A stretch of 36,831 bases of DNA, taken from the NCBI GenBank assembly GCA_016876035.1, contig VGOE01000020.1:1-36831 (forward strand), given 5' to 3'. The notes below the pieces were generated by a model. It ran no database searches, was not told the DNA's origin, and saw only the letters and a program-made list of their open reading frames with translations. Positions 23,513 through 32,276 of this stretch are shown in pieces. How positions within the stretch are numbered: position 1 is the first letter of the stretch; each line of letters begins with the position of its first letter. A program made the translations under genes and the position numbers. Origin of the DNA: Chloroflexota bacterium (lineage in GTDB: Bacteria > Chloroflexota > Dehalococcoidia > UBA2247 > RBG-13-53-26).

Positions 23513-24313
23513 AGAATCTGCCACAGAGCCAGCACGGTGATTCTCTCATAATCTTTTATGGTTCAAGAGGCCACCGTTTGGCTACCCTCTCAAAAGATCG
23601 TTTATCAACGCCTTCATGTTATTCCTCGCTTCGCCCACAATCACCCGTGCTGGCTTGCAACCAGCACCACAAAACATGAAAGCGGTGGATCTTCGTAGCA
23701 ATTCGCCATGCCTCGGATTGCATCGGGGCACCACGGAGGACAAGGATTCTATTTTCACAGAGATGATAAGTGCCGGATTTGCATGCGTCATTGCGAGCCC
23801 GCCGCAGGCGGGCGCGGCAATCCCAGGGTGGTGGGGTATCACCTCACCAGATTGCTTGTCCTTCCTTGGAAAAACCGCAATCGCAGAAAAAGGCTGCACT
23901 CACTCAGTCACGCCGTATCTTCGGAGTAGTGCCATTACTAAACAACCTCTTCTTGAGGATTTGGCACGTCGTCCTTCTCTTGGCTCAAGACACAACTCCC
24001 AGACATCAATGATGAGATACGGTCTGTCGTCCCCGTGATGCGGGGAAAGCCTCCGCTGTCCTGGGCTCCTGGAGCAGTTACCATGTCCCGGACACCGCAC
24101 ACACCGCATTTGACAACATGGGTCGCAATGACGATGATGTGATATACGCACCCAACTTCTTTAGAGCATTGAAGATCCGAAGTCTCAAGGTTGGGTGAGG
24201 TGTGCCCACCGCAAAATCCTGTCTTGTGCCATGAACAAGGTGGGCCTGGAGTAGCAAATAGGTTGAAGAAATCAGAATCCTGGCAGGCTAATGGAAAAGG
24301 AGGTTGAACAAAT
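23513..24313. other. long intergenic stretch, repeat-rich, no supported gene
   Basis: About 800 bases. Several overlapping frames exist but none has a ribosome binding site or recognisable domain. The middle is bounded by inverted repeats (23786-24133). A short CCCCG-TGATG-CGGGG hairpin lies near 24028-24042. The right end carries the GGAGG site of the next SDR gene. Confidence 0.55.
23786..24133. repeat. degenerate element bounded by inverted repeats
   Basis: CGTCATTGCGAGCC at 23786 and GGTCGCAATGACG ending at 24133 are inverted copies with one mismatch. GTCATTGCGA...CAATC is a common ending of REP- and MITE-like elements, and CAATCCC and AGATTGCTT lie just inside. No transposase is encoded, so it would be non-autonomous or a relic. 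Confidence 0.4.
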
Positions 24314-25072
24314 ATGGGTAAGCTGGACGGTAAGGTGGCCATTGTCACCGCGGGTGGGCAGGGCATCGGGCGGGGGGCTGCCCTGGAGTTGGCCAGGGAG
24401 GGTGCCGCAGTGGTGGTGGCCCAGAGGACGTTGGAGAAGGTCGTTCGGGTGGCCAAGGAGATCGAGGCCTTCGGCGGCAGGGCACTGCCAGTAACCTGTG
24501 ACACCAGCCGCCGCGATCAGGTCAAGGCCACGGTGGCAGCGGCGGTGAAGGAGTTCGGCACAGTGGATATCCTGGTCAACGCAGCACAGTCCATGAGGAA
24601 TGACGTCCCCTTAGAGGAGACCACGGATGAGGATATGGCCCTCGCCCTGGGGTCGGGGTTGATGGGGACTTTCTACTTCATGCAGGAGTGCTTCCCGTAC
24701 ATGAAGCAACGCGGCGGCAAGATCATCAACGTCGCCTCCGGCGCTGGCACGGAAGGCGCTGCGGGGTGGGCAGCCTATGCCGCGGCCAAGGAGGGCATTC
24801 GGGCACTGACCAGAGTAGCCTGTCATGAATGGGGCAAGTATAAGATTAATGTGAACGTCATTTGCCCCTGGGCCGATTCTCCCCGCTTCATGGAGCACGT
24901 CGAGACGAAGCCAGGCATGATGGACTTCATGTTGATGATGAACCCGCTGGGCCGCATTGGCGATTGCCAGAAGGACATTGGGCGAGTAATAGTGTTCCTG
25001 GCCAGTCCGGACTCCGACTATATCACCGGCCATACCATCATGGTGGACGGTGGTCAGTTGATGCTGCGTTAG
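24314..25072 (+). CDS. short-chain dehydrogenase/reductase (SDR)
   Basis: The protein has 252 residues with nucleotide motif TAGGQGIG (12-19), CDTS at 61-64, catalytic Ser in NVASGAG, and YAAAK for Tyr and Lys. The usual NNAG is NAAQ here. The loop after the active site reads VICPWADSPRF instead of the common ICPGxxxT, so the substrate pocket may differ from the other SDRs. An Arg after strand 2 (VAQRT) suggests NADP(H). The C-terminus DYITGHTIMVDGGQLMLR is typical. GGAGG lies 10 nt before the ATG. It stands alone, about 175 nt before folP. Confidence 0.88.
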   Translation: MGKLDGKVAIVTAGGQGIGRGAALELAREGAAVVVAQRTLEKVVRVAKEIEAFGGRALPVTCDTSRRDQVKATVAAAVKEFGTVDILVNAAQSMRNDVPLEETTDEDMALALGSGLMGTFYFMQECFPYMKQRGGKIINVASGAGTEGAAGWAAYAAAKEGIRALTRVACHEWGKYKINVNVICPWADSPRFMEHVETKPGMMDFMLMMNPLGRIGDCQKDIGRVIVFLASPDSDYITGHTIMVDGGQLMLR

Positions 25073-25247
25073 ACTGCTGCGACCGATACCTGGATCGGGG
25101 CGTGCGCTCGGGGTGCCCCGCCTCAGGCTGATCCTCGGTATCGAGAAGCCGATAAACACCGTCCAGATTGCTTCTGAATCACCGGGACAGTATAAGGAAC
25201 AAAAGTATGGCGGCCGGTATTTTGGACAGGGGCCATGGGTGTAAGAC

Positions 25248-26084
25248 ATGGATAGCCGTGTTCTAGGCATCACTTGTTGTGCCAATAGAGAGTTCAGGTG
25301 GGGCGAGCGCACCTATATCATGGGTGTCATCAATGTTACCCCGGACTCCTTCTCTGGTGACGGGCTGGGCCATGATATCGAAGCTGCCGTAGCCCAGGGG
25401 AAGCGGTTTGCCGCTGAGGGAGCCGATATCCTGGACATCGGAGGGGAGTCCACCCGTCCCAAGTCAGAACCTGTGTCCGTGGACGAAGAGCTGATGCGAG
25501 TGATTCCAGTAATCGAGAGACTGGCCAGCGAGGTATCCCTGCCCTTAAGCATTGATACCTACAAATGGGAGGTAGCCAAACGGGCGCTATCTGCGGGGGC
25601 ACGGATGATAAACGATATCTGGGGGCTGAAACACGATCCTCGGCTGGCTGACCTAGCGGCGGAGTGGGGGGTGCCCATCATACTGATGAGCAACCAGCGT
25701 GACGCCAGCACCCAGGACATCATGACAGAAGTCATTTCCGGCCTGAGGAAAGGCATGACGCTGGCCATGGAACGGGGCGTTGCTCGGGAAAACATTATCA
25801 TTGACCCCGGCGTGGGTTTCGGCAAGACGCTGGAACAGAACCTGGAAATCGTCCGCCGACTGGATGAGCTTAAGTGCTTGGGCAGGCCTATCCTCATAGG
25901 CACCTCGCGGAAGTCGATGATCGGCTTGGTGCTCGATCTGCCCCCCGACCAGCGCCTCGAGGGGACGGCAGCTACCATAGCCATCAGCATAGCTAAGGGA
26001 GCAGATATCGTTCGGGTGCACGATGTGCCTCAAATGGCCAGGGTATGCCGAATGAGTGATGTCATCATCAGAGGAAAATGTTAA
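25248..26084 (+). CDS. folP: dihydropteroate synthase
   Basis: The protein has 278 residues. It joins 6-hydroxymethyl-dihydropterin diphosphate to 4-aminobenzoate in folate synthesis. Family motifs are all present: MGVINVTPDSF (25-35), DIGGESTRP, SIDTYK, MINDIWG, IDPGVGFGKT, GTSRKSMIG and a final VRVHDV. The first 24 residues are a normal DHPS lead-in (ending ERTYI). No good ribosome binding site is seen before the ATG at 25248, so the exact start is less certain than the identity. The stop overlaps the folK start by 7 nt. Confidence 0.95.
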   Translation: MDSRVLGITCCANREFRWGERTYIMGVINVTPDSFSGDGLGHDIEAAVAQGKRFAAEGADILDIGGESTRPKSEPVSVDEELMRVIPVIERLASEVSLPLSIDTYKWEVAKRALSAGARMINDIWGLKHDPRLADLAAEWGVPIILMSNQRDASTQDIMTEVISGLRKGMTLAMERGVARENIIIDPGVGFGKTLEQNLEIVRRLDELKCLGRPILIGTSRKSMIGLVLDLPPDQRLEGTAATIAISIAKGADIVRVHDVPQMARVCRMSDVIIRGKC

Positions 26085-26602
26085 CCGAAAGACCGAAACC
26101 TGGGCCTGTAAAGGTCTACCTCGGCCTGGGAGCTAACCTGGGCGATCGTCAAGGCAACCTGCTGAGGGCCGTGGAGCTGTTGTCGCAGTGGGGCCAGATA
26201 GAGAAGCTTTCTTCGCTTTACCAGACTGAGCCTGTGGGCTATCTCGATCAGCCACCTTTTCTTAATGCCGCCTGTCAGTTAACAACCACTCTTACGGCAG
26301 AGGAGCTACTATTCGTTTCCAAAAAAATTGAGGCGGCGTTGGGCCGCATTCCAAGTTTCCTCAATGCTCCCCGTCCCATAGATATCGACATCCTTTTCTA
26401 CGGCGAGCAAGTCATAAACTCACCCGGCTTGACCGTTCCTCACCCACGGTTACAGGAACGGGCCTTTGTGCTGATACCCCTGGACGAAATTGCTTCTGAC
26501 CTGGTACATCCGGTGAGCGGGTTGACAGTTCAGGAAATGACGCAAAGATTGGGAAGTTTGAGGAGAGTGACAAAATGGAACCAGGAGGCCAATGATGTAT
26601 GA
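26078..26602 (+). CDS. folK: 2-amino-4-hydroxy-6-hydroxymethyldihydropteridine diphosphokinase
   Basis: The protein has 174 residues. HPPK transfers diphosphate from ATP to 6-hydroxymethyl-dihydropterin, making the folP substrate. YLGLGANLGDR, SSLYQTEPVGY, QPPFLNAACQL, PRPIDIDILFYG and VPHPRLQERAFVLIPL are the expected signatures, including the Asp pair that binds Mg2+. It overlaps folP by 7 nt and the pterin synthase gene by 8 nt, so the three are translationally coupled. Confidence 0.96.
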   Translation: MLTERPKPGPVKVYLGLGANLGDRQGNLLRAVELLSQWGQIEKLSSLYQTEPVGYLDQPPFLNAACQLTTTLTAEELLFVSKKIEAALGRIPSFLNAPRPIDIDILFYGEQVINSPGLTVPHPRLQERAFVLIPLDEIASDLVHPVSGLTVQEMTQRLGSLRRVTKWNQEANDV

Positions 26603-26978
26603 GGTTTCAGTTCGGGAGCACTTTGACGCGGCGCATTACTTGAGAGGTTATCAAGGCAAGTGCGAGAAGGTTCACGGGCACCGCTTTCAGGTGGTGGTAA
26701 ATGTGAGGGCAGGGGAAACAGATGAGGTCGGCATGGCGTACGACTTTACCAAACTGAGGCGCCAGCTAGGCGAGATAGTGAGCCGCTTTGACCATACCTG
26801 CCTCAATGATATGCCCCCTTTTGACAGGATCAACCCCTCCTCAGAAAATATCGCCTCTACCATCTGTAGTGAGCTTCAGGTTCGACTGAAGGAAGCCGGA
26901 GTCTCCCTGTATAGCGTTCAGGTGTGGGAGTCCCCGCACAGCGCCGTGACCTATTTCCCCAAGAAGGGGCTTCGTTAA
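26595..26978 (+). CDS. queD: 6-pyruvoyl tetrahydropterin synthase / QueD family, CExxHGH type
   Basis: The protein has 127 residues. Zinc ligands His14, His28 and His30 and catalytic Cys23 lie in FDAAHYL and CEKVHGH, and PSSENIA and VWESPHSAVTY close the active site. QueD makes 6-carboxy-tetrahydropterin for queuosine. The Glu after the Cys gives the CExxHGH pattern reported for dual PTPS-I/III proteins, which can also turn dihydroneopterin triphosphate into 6-hydroxymethyl-dihydropterin and so bypass FolB. Being coupled to folP-folK with no folB in sight supports a folate role. Two ATGs are adjacent; the second (26595) is 6 nt after AGGAGG and preferred over the first at 3 nt. Confidence 0.88.
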   Translation: MYEVSVREHFDAAHYLRGYQGKCEKVHGHRFQVVVNVRAGETDEVGMAYDFTKLRRQLGEIVSRFDHTCLNDMPPFDRINPSSENIASTICSELQVRLKEAGVSLYSVQVWESPHSAVTYFPKKGLR

Positions 26979-27157
26979 CCCCTCAGCTCTGGTGGAAGGA
27001 GATTGGGGATAGCGTCCACAATAGGATACCGCAGGTTGCACTTGACGCAGTGGAGTGAGCCAGTGATTACCTCCTTCCCGTTCTCCTTTTCAACAGCGAG
27101 CTCCAGGTCCCCTCTGCACACCGGACAGACCAGGATGTCCATCAGTTCCTTTTTCAT
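26975..27157 (-). CDS. Trm112 family zinc-ribbon protein
   Basis: The protein has 60 residues with Cys11-x2-Cys14 (CPVC) and Cys37-x2-Cys40 (CVKC), the typical four-Cys zinc site, then YPIVDAIPNLLP, which is the Trm112/YcaR ending. In eukaryotes and archaea Trm112 activates methyltransferases; in bacteria the role is mostly undefined. GGGAGG lies 10 nt before the ATG. It is convergent with the pterin synthase gene and the two stop codons overlap by 4 nt. Confidence 0.9.
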   Translation of the reverse strand: MKKELMDILVCPVCRGDLELAVEKENGKEVITGSLHCVKCNLRYPIVDAIPNLLPPELRG

Positions 27158-27552
27158 ATCTTGCTTGCCTCCCTTATAAAGCTGGGTACTAGATTATCTG
27201 GAGCAGGCCGGTTAATCAAGACTGCGATTAAGGATCGGCCCGTCATGTCTCGGCATGAATCGTCCAGAGCAGAAGACCAGTGCTTTCTTGCTGAAATCAG
27301 GGGAATGAGATTCTTCTCTGCGCTCAGGTAGTCAGGCCTATGTTGTGACCCTGATCTGCCGCGGGCAAAAAGGGTCTATGCCTCAGTACGGTGACGGCAA
27401 TCAATAGAATTGAGTACCAGTGCTCGTTTTCAGATGGGTGACAGCGGATGGATTCTGTAGACCGGTATCTGATGGATGCCATTCACGGCTTCCAGTGCCG
27501 GAGACGTCTCTGCCTTCAGCTGAGCATAGAATTGTATGTCGAGCCCAGCAGC
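27158..27552. other. intergenic stretch holding a dispersed repeat
   Basis: About 395 bases. The repeat at 27279-27377 fills the centre. A plus-strand frame at 27448-27639 has no ribosome binding site, no recognisable domain, and runs into the crotonase gene on the other strand. Confidence 0.55.
27279..27377 (+). repeat. dispersed intergenic repeat, copy 2
   Basis: Matches the minus strand of 10742-10845 in ordered blocks (CTTGCTGAAATCAG, GAGATTCTTC, GCTCAGG, CAGGCCTAT, CTGATC, GCCG, AAGGGTC). The shared order over about 100 bp makes chance unlikely. It has no open frame in common with the other copy. Confidence 0.6.
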
Positions 27553-28359
27553 TTATCTGCCCCTGAAAACCGGCGGCCTCTTTTCCAAAAAGGAAAGCAC
27601 TCCCTCCTTGTAATCCTCGGTTTGAGTAAGGATGGATGAAGCGTGGCCCTCAGTGCGAAGCTGCACATCGAAGTTGGTCTCCAGGGCCTGATAGATTAGT
27701 TGCTTTAGCGTCTGCAAGGCTAGCGGTGGCATCTTAGCCAGCTTACCGGCCAGTGTCTGAGCTGCCGGCATCAGGCCCTCGGGAGGCACTACCTCTCTCA
27801 CTAATCCAAACCTCTCTGCCCACCCGGCATCCTTTCTCTCTCCGGTGCTCAGAAACTCAAGGGCCACAGGTAGGGGCATGAGGCGCGGTAGAATATAGGT
27901 GAGTCCCAGTTCTGCTGCCATGCCTAGACTGATGAAGCCGGGTGTGAAGGTGGCCTGCTCCGAGGCAATGCGATAGTCACAATGACAGATCATAGCCAGA
28001 CCCATGCCGGCGACGGCACCATTGACAGCAGCTATGGTGGGCTTATAGCAAGCGCGAAGGCATGTGGGTACCACCTGAGCCAGCCCGAAGGGCTGAAGAA
28101 GGGTCGATCGGCCCATGTCTATGGACATTGGGTCGTCCACTGCCTGAGCAACAGCTCCGAGGTCCATACCAGGGCAGAAAAACCGTCCTGATCCCGTGAT
28201 GATTATAGCTCTGGTCTCGTCATCATTGGTTAACTCATCTATACACTGGCTAAACTCCCTCAGGGAAGCCGCATCCATAGCGTTGTGTCTCTCGGGCTTG
28301 TTAAGGGTGACGGTGGATACGTAGTTTTCTTTATTGAGTAGGATGTTCTTGTAGGTCAT
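27553..28359 (-). CDS. enoyl-CoA hydratase/isomerase family protein
   Basis: A crotonase-fold protein of 268 residues. The two oxyanion-hole segments are visible: GRFFCPGMDLGA (about 58-69) and NGAVAGMGLAM (about 113-123). In hydratases the second acid lies in PE near residue 140; here that reads TPGFISLG, but a Glu follows in GMAAELGLTYILPRL, at the position used by isomerase-type members such as PaaG. An isomerase or other crotonase reaction is therefore as likely as hydration. Strong GGGAGGTGATC lies 4 nt before the ATG. No acyl-CoA dehydrogenase or thiolase gene is adjacent. Confidence 0.87.
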   Translation of the reverse strand: MTYKNILLNKENYVSTVTLNKPERHNAMDAASLREFSQCIDELTNDDETRAIIITGSGRFFCPGMDLGAVAQAVDDPMSIDMGRSTLLQPFGLAQVVPTCLRACYKPTIAAVNGAVAGMGLAMICHCDYRIASEQATFTPGFISLGMAAELGLTYILPRLMPLPVALEFLSTGERKDAGWAERFGLVREVVPPEGLMPAAQTLAGKLAKMPPLALQTLKQLIYQALETNFDVQLRTEGHASSILTQTEDYKEGVLSFLEKRPPVFRGR

Positions 28360-28696
28360 AGATCACCTCCCATGGATGCGCATAGCAGGTCAAGCTCTTT
28401 GCCTCTGACATTTACTTTGCTGTGCCTGCAAGTGCTTTCGACAATAATAACCTATTTCGCCCTGTGAGGCAGAAATCAATTCGACCCCTGACCACCTGGC
28501 TTGAAAGATGAAGCGGAGGGATTCGGCCATGTCAGGACTGTCTTCAATGATCAGAATTCAATTCCACCTTCTTTGCGTCTAACTCGGCCGCAGTGCCGCA
28601 AGGACAGATTCCCTTAAAATTGACCAAACGCTGTCAAATAATCGCTCGGTTGTGCTGTAGCCACGAGGCCAGTCAGATACCAACAACGGCTAAGCA
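28360..28696. other. intergenic stretch with a gene fossil
   Basis: About 340 bases between the crotonase start and the sensor-kinase stop. It holds the response-regulator remnant at 28456-28557; I see nothing else supported. Confidence 0.6.
28456..28557 (-). pseudogene. response regulator receiver-domain remnant
   Basis: Read on the minus strand from 28557, 34 codons give ILIIEDSPDMAESLRF, then IFQARWSGVELISASQGE. This lines up without gaps with residues 3-36 of the intact regulator at 32394-33086 (ILIIEDNAEIVESVRF, CFARRWPGVEVISAS). The codon before is TGA instead of a start or Lys codon, and after the 34th codon the similarity ends; the frame runs into a stop about 23 codons later. The phosphorylated Asp, the rest of the receiver and the DNA-binding domain are gone. 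It lies just after the sensor-kinase gene in the same orientation, where a cognate regulator gene would be expected. Confidence 0.75.
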
Positions 28697-31387
28697 CTAC
28701 CTAGCCTCGTTCAACTGAGCCACCTCTACCAGAGGCACAGAAAAGCCAAAGGTGCTTCCCGCTCCTTTCTTGCTATTGACCCATATCTGTCCCCCATGGA
28801 GCTCCACAAGGGTCTTGCATAAGGCCAGTCCCAGACCCAACCCCCTGAAACGCTTCCCATTCCCTTCCACCCGGTAATAAGGAGTGAACAACTGCTGCTG
28901 CTCCTCCTCGCCTATCCCGGGCCCTGTGTCCTCTACCTCCACTACAAGCTTGTCACCTTTCCCTCTGCCCCTTAACGTGATCTTTCCTCTCTCACCGGTG
29001 AATTTGCAAGCGTTGCCCAGGAGATTGAGCACCACCTGCCGCAGGCGGTCTGCATCAGCCGACACTGGTGGCAGAAAGGGGGGCAGATCCAAAACCAGAG
29101 ACTGCTGCCGATTCGAAGCCACGGGGCTCATTTCGTCGGCTAGCTCCTGTAGCAATGGCAGCGGGTCTACGGTGGTGAGACTCAGTTGCAGCATACCCAT
29201 CTCTCCTCGTGCAACGTCGAGAAGTTCGTCGACTCTCTTGTTCAGGTTATCGGCGCTGCGGCTGATGTTCCTGGCCATCCTGAGCAGCGGCCCTTCTGGA
29301 AGCTCTGACGCCAGCAGCTCACTTGAAGCAATCACCGAGGTGAGTGGTGTTTTCAGCTCGTGTACCAAGCCTCTGGTGAAATCAACCCTTTTCTTTATCT
29401 CAGCTTGCAATTCAGACCGCAGCTTTCTTTCTTCTTCACAAGTCTCCTGTATCTTCTGTTCTGCCTGCTTCCGCTCGGTGATGTCCATCAAGACTCCCAG
29501 AGTTGCTCTTTGACCCTGATATTGAATGCTTGTGGCCTTTTCCAGCAGCCATCTGATCTGGCCATCCTTGTTGACCAGTCGGAATTCATACATAGGAGAA
29601 AGCTGTCCCTTAAGCATCTTTATAGCGTTTTCTCTCACCATACTCCTATCGTCTGGCAAGACGAGGTTCAGAGGGTGCATACCGCGCAGCTCTTCCTCTG
29701 TGTATCCTGTCAGTTCCTCGAACTGGTGGTTAGCCATCTGAAATTTCCCGTGCTGTGCAATGTAGGCGCCGGTCGGAGAACTGCCAAACAAAGTGCGGAA
29801 CAGGTGTTCTGCCTGCTTGCGCTCGCTGATGTCACGCAGAACGCTGACAACTTCCAGCGGTTGCCCATGCGAGTCACGGACGATAGATGAGGAGGTTTCC
29901 GCCCAGACTGTGGAGCCATCCTTGCGATAGAACTCAAGCTCCACGGGACGCCGCCTAGATTGCGGGCTCTCTTCATCGGCGTCACCCGCCAGAACCTTCG
30001 CCAGCCACTCCCTAGCCATTTTGGCAGAAGCAGGCGTCAGGGATTGTTCCGGCGGGTGATCCATAGCTTCTTCGACGCTGTAGCCCAGCAGGCGCGTGAT
30101 AGAAGGGCTGATGTAAACTGGCTGTCCGTTCATGCCGGTACTGGTAATAACATCGGTCACATTCTCAGCCAGCAAGCGGTATCGCTGCTCACTCTCTCTC
30201 AGCGCATCTTCAACCCGCTTGCGATCGCTGACGTCGCGTGTGATGCCGACGTAGCCAATCACATGACCTTGCCTATCCCTCAGCGCACCAGCGCTTATTT
30301 CCACTGGAAGCTCAGACTTATCTGCACGCAATACTGAGCATTCGTACCTTACCGCCCCTTGTGAGGTGCCTTCCTGCCACACTGCCAGTGCCTTCTGGCG
30401 GTCACGCGGTGCAATTAATTCGCTAGTGTTTTTCCCCAGAATTTCTTCTTTGGTGCTGAACCCATGTATTTCCACCACTCTTTGATTAACATCAGTAATA
30501 ATACCCTGCGGGTCAGCAACCGTTATCCCGTCCATTGCACTCTCAAGCATAAGCCGTAGTCTTTCCTCTGATTTCCACAGCCTTTCCTCCGCTTGCTTGC
30601 GCTCCGTGATATCATGAGAAACGATTTGCACCGCATAGACCTTGCCGCTCTTGTCTCTGACAGGTTGAAGAATTGACCAAAACCAGCGTCTGCCCGAAGG
30701 TATCTCCACCTCACTCTCAAAATGAATAGCTTTTCCTGACATAGCTATCTGGCGAAATCCCTCCGCGTAACCGGAGGCCTGTTCAGGATGCAGATCGTAT
30801 ATTGACTTGCCAACAAAGTCTTCCGGTTTTCCTCCCAGGTTCTTGACTCCAACGGAGTTCACCATGAGGAGGGTGCCATCTATGCTGTAAACAGTGATCG
30901 GATCACCGTAGTTGTCGAAGAGCAGCCTGTATCTTTCTTCTGACCTTTGCAGTTCCTCCGCTACCCCTTGGTCATCGGCGATACTCCGGAAGACCACCAC
31001 GATGCCGGCGATCCCTCCCCTGCCACTTGACACAGGTACGATGTCCCCGAAAATACGGCGCGCAGTGCCATCCCTGGTAAGGAGCGTCGTGCCACCTGGC
31101 ACGCTGGCGACGGCACCTTCTCTGAGTGCCTTCGTCAGTAGGCTCTCTGTCAAGTTGCGTTTTTCTTCATCCGTGATGTCAAATACCTGGGTCAAGTATC
31201 TGCCGAGAGCCTCCTCCTCCCTCCATCCGGTCAGCGCCTGTGCAGCCTGATTCAGGAAGGTTACTACTCGTTTACTATCGGTCGCAATCAATCCGTCAGC
31301 CGTGCTTCGGCACATCACACTGAGGAACTTCTCCCTCTGCCCAACGTGGGCTGTTGCTTCTGTGGCCGCCTTGCTAGTCCTCCTCAT
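28697..31387 (-). CDS. soluble multi-PAS sensor histidine kinase
   Basis: The protein has 896 residues with no membrane segment. Five PAS domains can be marked at about 20-140, 150-265, 275-392, 400-525 and 527-642, most ending in the PAC-type DITERKQAE or DVSDRKRVE. A short coiled linker leads to the HisKA domain with phospho-acceptor His676 in LVHELKTPL, then HATPase_c with the N box NLLGNACKF (Asn792), DTGPGIG and GLGLGLALCK. It should phosphorylate a response regulator in response to a cytoplasmic signal, perhaps redox state or a small ligand, but no haem- or flavin-binding motif is clear. GAGGAGG lies 7 nt before the ATG. The intact regulator at 32394-33086 is the likely partner. Confidence 0.93.
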   Translation of the reverse strand: MRRTSKAATEATAHVGQREKFLSVMCRSTADGLIATDSKRVVTFLNQAAQALTGWREEEALGRYLTQVFDITDEEKRNLTESLLTKALREGAVASVPGGTTLLTRDGTARRIFGDIVPVSSGRGGIAGIVVVFRSIADDQGVAEELQRSEERYRLLFDNYGDPITVYSIDGTLLMVNSVGVKNLGGKPEDFVGKSIYDLHPEQASGYAEGFRQIAMSGKAIHFESEVEIPSGRRWFWSILQPVRDKSGKVYAVQIVSHDITERKQAEERLWKSEERLRLMLESAMDGITVADPQGIITDVNQRVVEIHGFSTKEEILGKNTSELIAPRDRQKALAVWQEGTSQGAVRYECSVLRADKSELPVEISAGALRDRQGHVIGYVGITRDVSDRKRVEDALRESEQRYRLLAENVTDVITSTGMNGQPVYISPSITRLLGYSVEEAMDHPPEQSLTPASAKMAREWLAKVLAGDADEESPQSRRRPVELEFYRKDGSTVWAETSSSIVRDSHGQPLEVVSVLRDISERKQAEHLFRTLFGSSPTGAYIAQHGKFQMANHQFEELTGYTEEELRGMHPLNLVLPDDRSMVRENAIKMLKGQLSPMYEFRLVNKDGQIRWLLEKATSIQYQGQRATLGVLMDITERKQAEQKIQETCEEERKLRSELQAEIKKRVDFTRGLVHELKTPLTSVIASSELLASELPEGPLLRMARNISRSADNLNKRVDELLDVARGEMGMLQLSLTTVDPLPLLQELADEMSPVASNRQQSLVLDLPPFLPPVSADADRLRQVVLNLLGNACKFTGERGKITLRGRGKGDKLVVEVEDTGPGIGEEEQQQLFTPYYRVEGNGKRFRGLGLGLALCKTLVELHGGQIWVNSKKGAGSTFGFSVPLVEVAQLNEAR

Positions 31388-31542
31388 GATTCTTCCTCCT
31401 CACTCTTTGCCCCTTGTCAAAACCGTGCTCCGGACTACCGGGTCGAAAGATTGGCACACTATAACGAACCCAGAACTACCGCATTGTTTTGCGGATCTCC
31501 TGTCGCAAAGCTATACACTGCCGTCCAGCGTTCTTTTCTCTG

Positions 31543-31746
31543 TTACCTCTCCAGCAACTCCTTATCTACAGGCATATCGTTAGCTCTAAGGAAATCCATG
31601 AGAGCGCTCTGGGTAATGCGATACTGTCCACCCGGATGAAGATACGCTTTGAGGCTGCCAATCTTGACCCACTTCAGAACCGTAGACCTGCTCACATGGC
31701 AGTATTTCATGACGTCGCCTGTAGTCAATCGTCTATCTTTGTCCAT
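31543..31746 (-). CDS. small excisionase/BldC-like helix-turn-helix protein
   Basis: The protein has 67 residues: RLTTGDVMKYCHVSRSTVLKW is a MerR/excisionase-type winged helix-turn-helix, followed by GSLKAYLHPGGQYRI (the wing) and a short C-terminal helix. It should bind DNA, probably as a small regulator and not a true excisionase, since no integrase is present. The ATG at 31746 is chosen since the protein then begins at the domain; the frame opens 24 codons earlier without support. The ribosome binding site (GAGG, 13 nt away) is weak. It lies 155 nt before the sensor-kinase gene on the same strand. Confidence 0.75.
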   Translation of the reverse strand: MDKDRRLTTGDVMKYCHVSRSTVLKWVKIGSLKAYLHPGGQYRITQSALMDFLRANDMPVDKELLER

Positions 31747-31870
31747 AGTTTCAGGCCCGCCTCTTCTTGACAGATTGTGATCGTAACAGATGTTTTGTTC
31801 GATGCAACTGAACGACAACTTCGATCACTTTGCTACCTTCTAATCCTGTACTACTTCAGTCATGAAGATG

Positions 31871-31916
31871 TCACAATTATTTGGAAAAACTCACAGTTAC
31901 GTCACAAATACTGTGA
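31871..31916 (-). promoter_or_regulatory. cluster of TCACA/TGTGA boxes upstream of the HTH gene
   Basis: TCACA occurs at 31871, 31891 and 31902, and TGTGA at 31912-31916. TCACAGT (31891-31897) and ACTGTGA (31910-31916) form an inverted pair. Spacings of 20 and 11 bp put the boxes on about the same helix face. This could be the operator of the HTH protein or of the nearby two-component regulator. Confidence 0.35.
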
Positions 31917-32199
31917 TGTCGCCACAGGGCTTGCCTTGTTGTATCCCCCGACTTATTGCTGTAGCTGTTTGCAAAGCTCCTTCCTGCCGAAGAAGCCATT
32001 ACAGGATAGGCCTAAGAATTCGGTGTTACCCCTTTTGGGGAGAGCCCGGCAAAGTTACCCACTTGAGTACAGATGAAGCAGAACCAAGACCGACAGTTTA
32101 GGCCCGATTCCGGGACACACGAAAGTAACGGACGGACAGTCACCAGGTTTCTTAGTGTTCGACTTTCCGGCTTGGCAAGATTATAGTTCCCCGTAACAA

Positions 32200-32240
32200 C
32201 CGAGATTCTTCTCCACCTGCGGCGGATCAGAATGACACCT
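32200..32240 (+). repeat. short copy of the dispersed intergenic repeat
   Basis: Contains GAGATTCTTC and CGGCGGATCAG, blocks also found at 10742-10845 (in the latter on opposite strands), but most of the intervening sequence differs. It is probably a decayed or rearranged member. Confidence 0.35.
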
Positions 32241-32276
32241 GTGGACACTACTGCCCTGAGCCGAAGCCCTGATCCG

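Noticed and set aside
23616-24038. Plus-strand frame of 140 codons, and overlapping minus-strand frames of similar size
   Set aside because: They run through REP-like repeat sequence, have no ribosome binding site and no recognisable domain.
31543-31746. Excisionase of a prophage or integrative element
   Set aside because: There is no integrase, attachment-site duplication or phage gene. Such small HTH proteins are often plain regulators.
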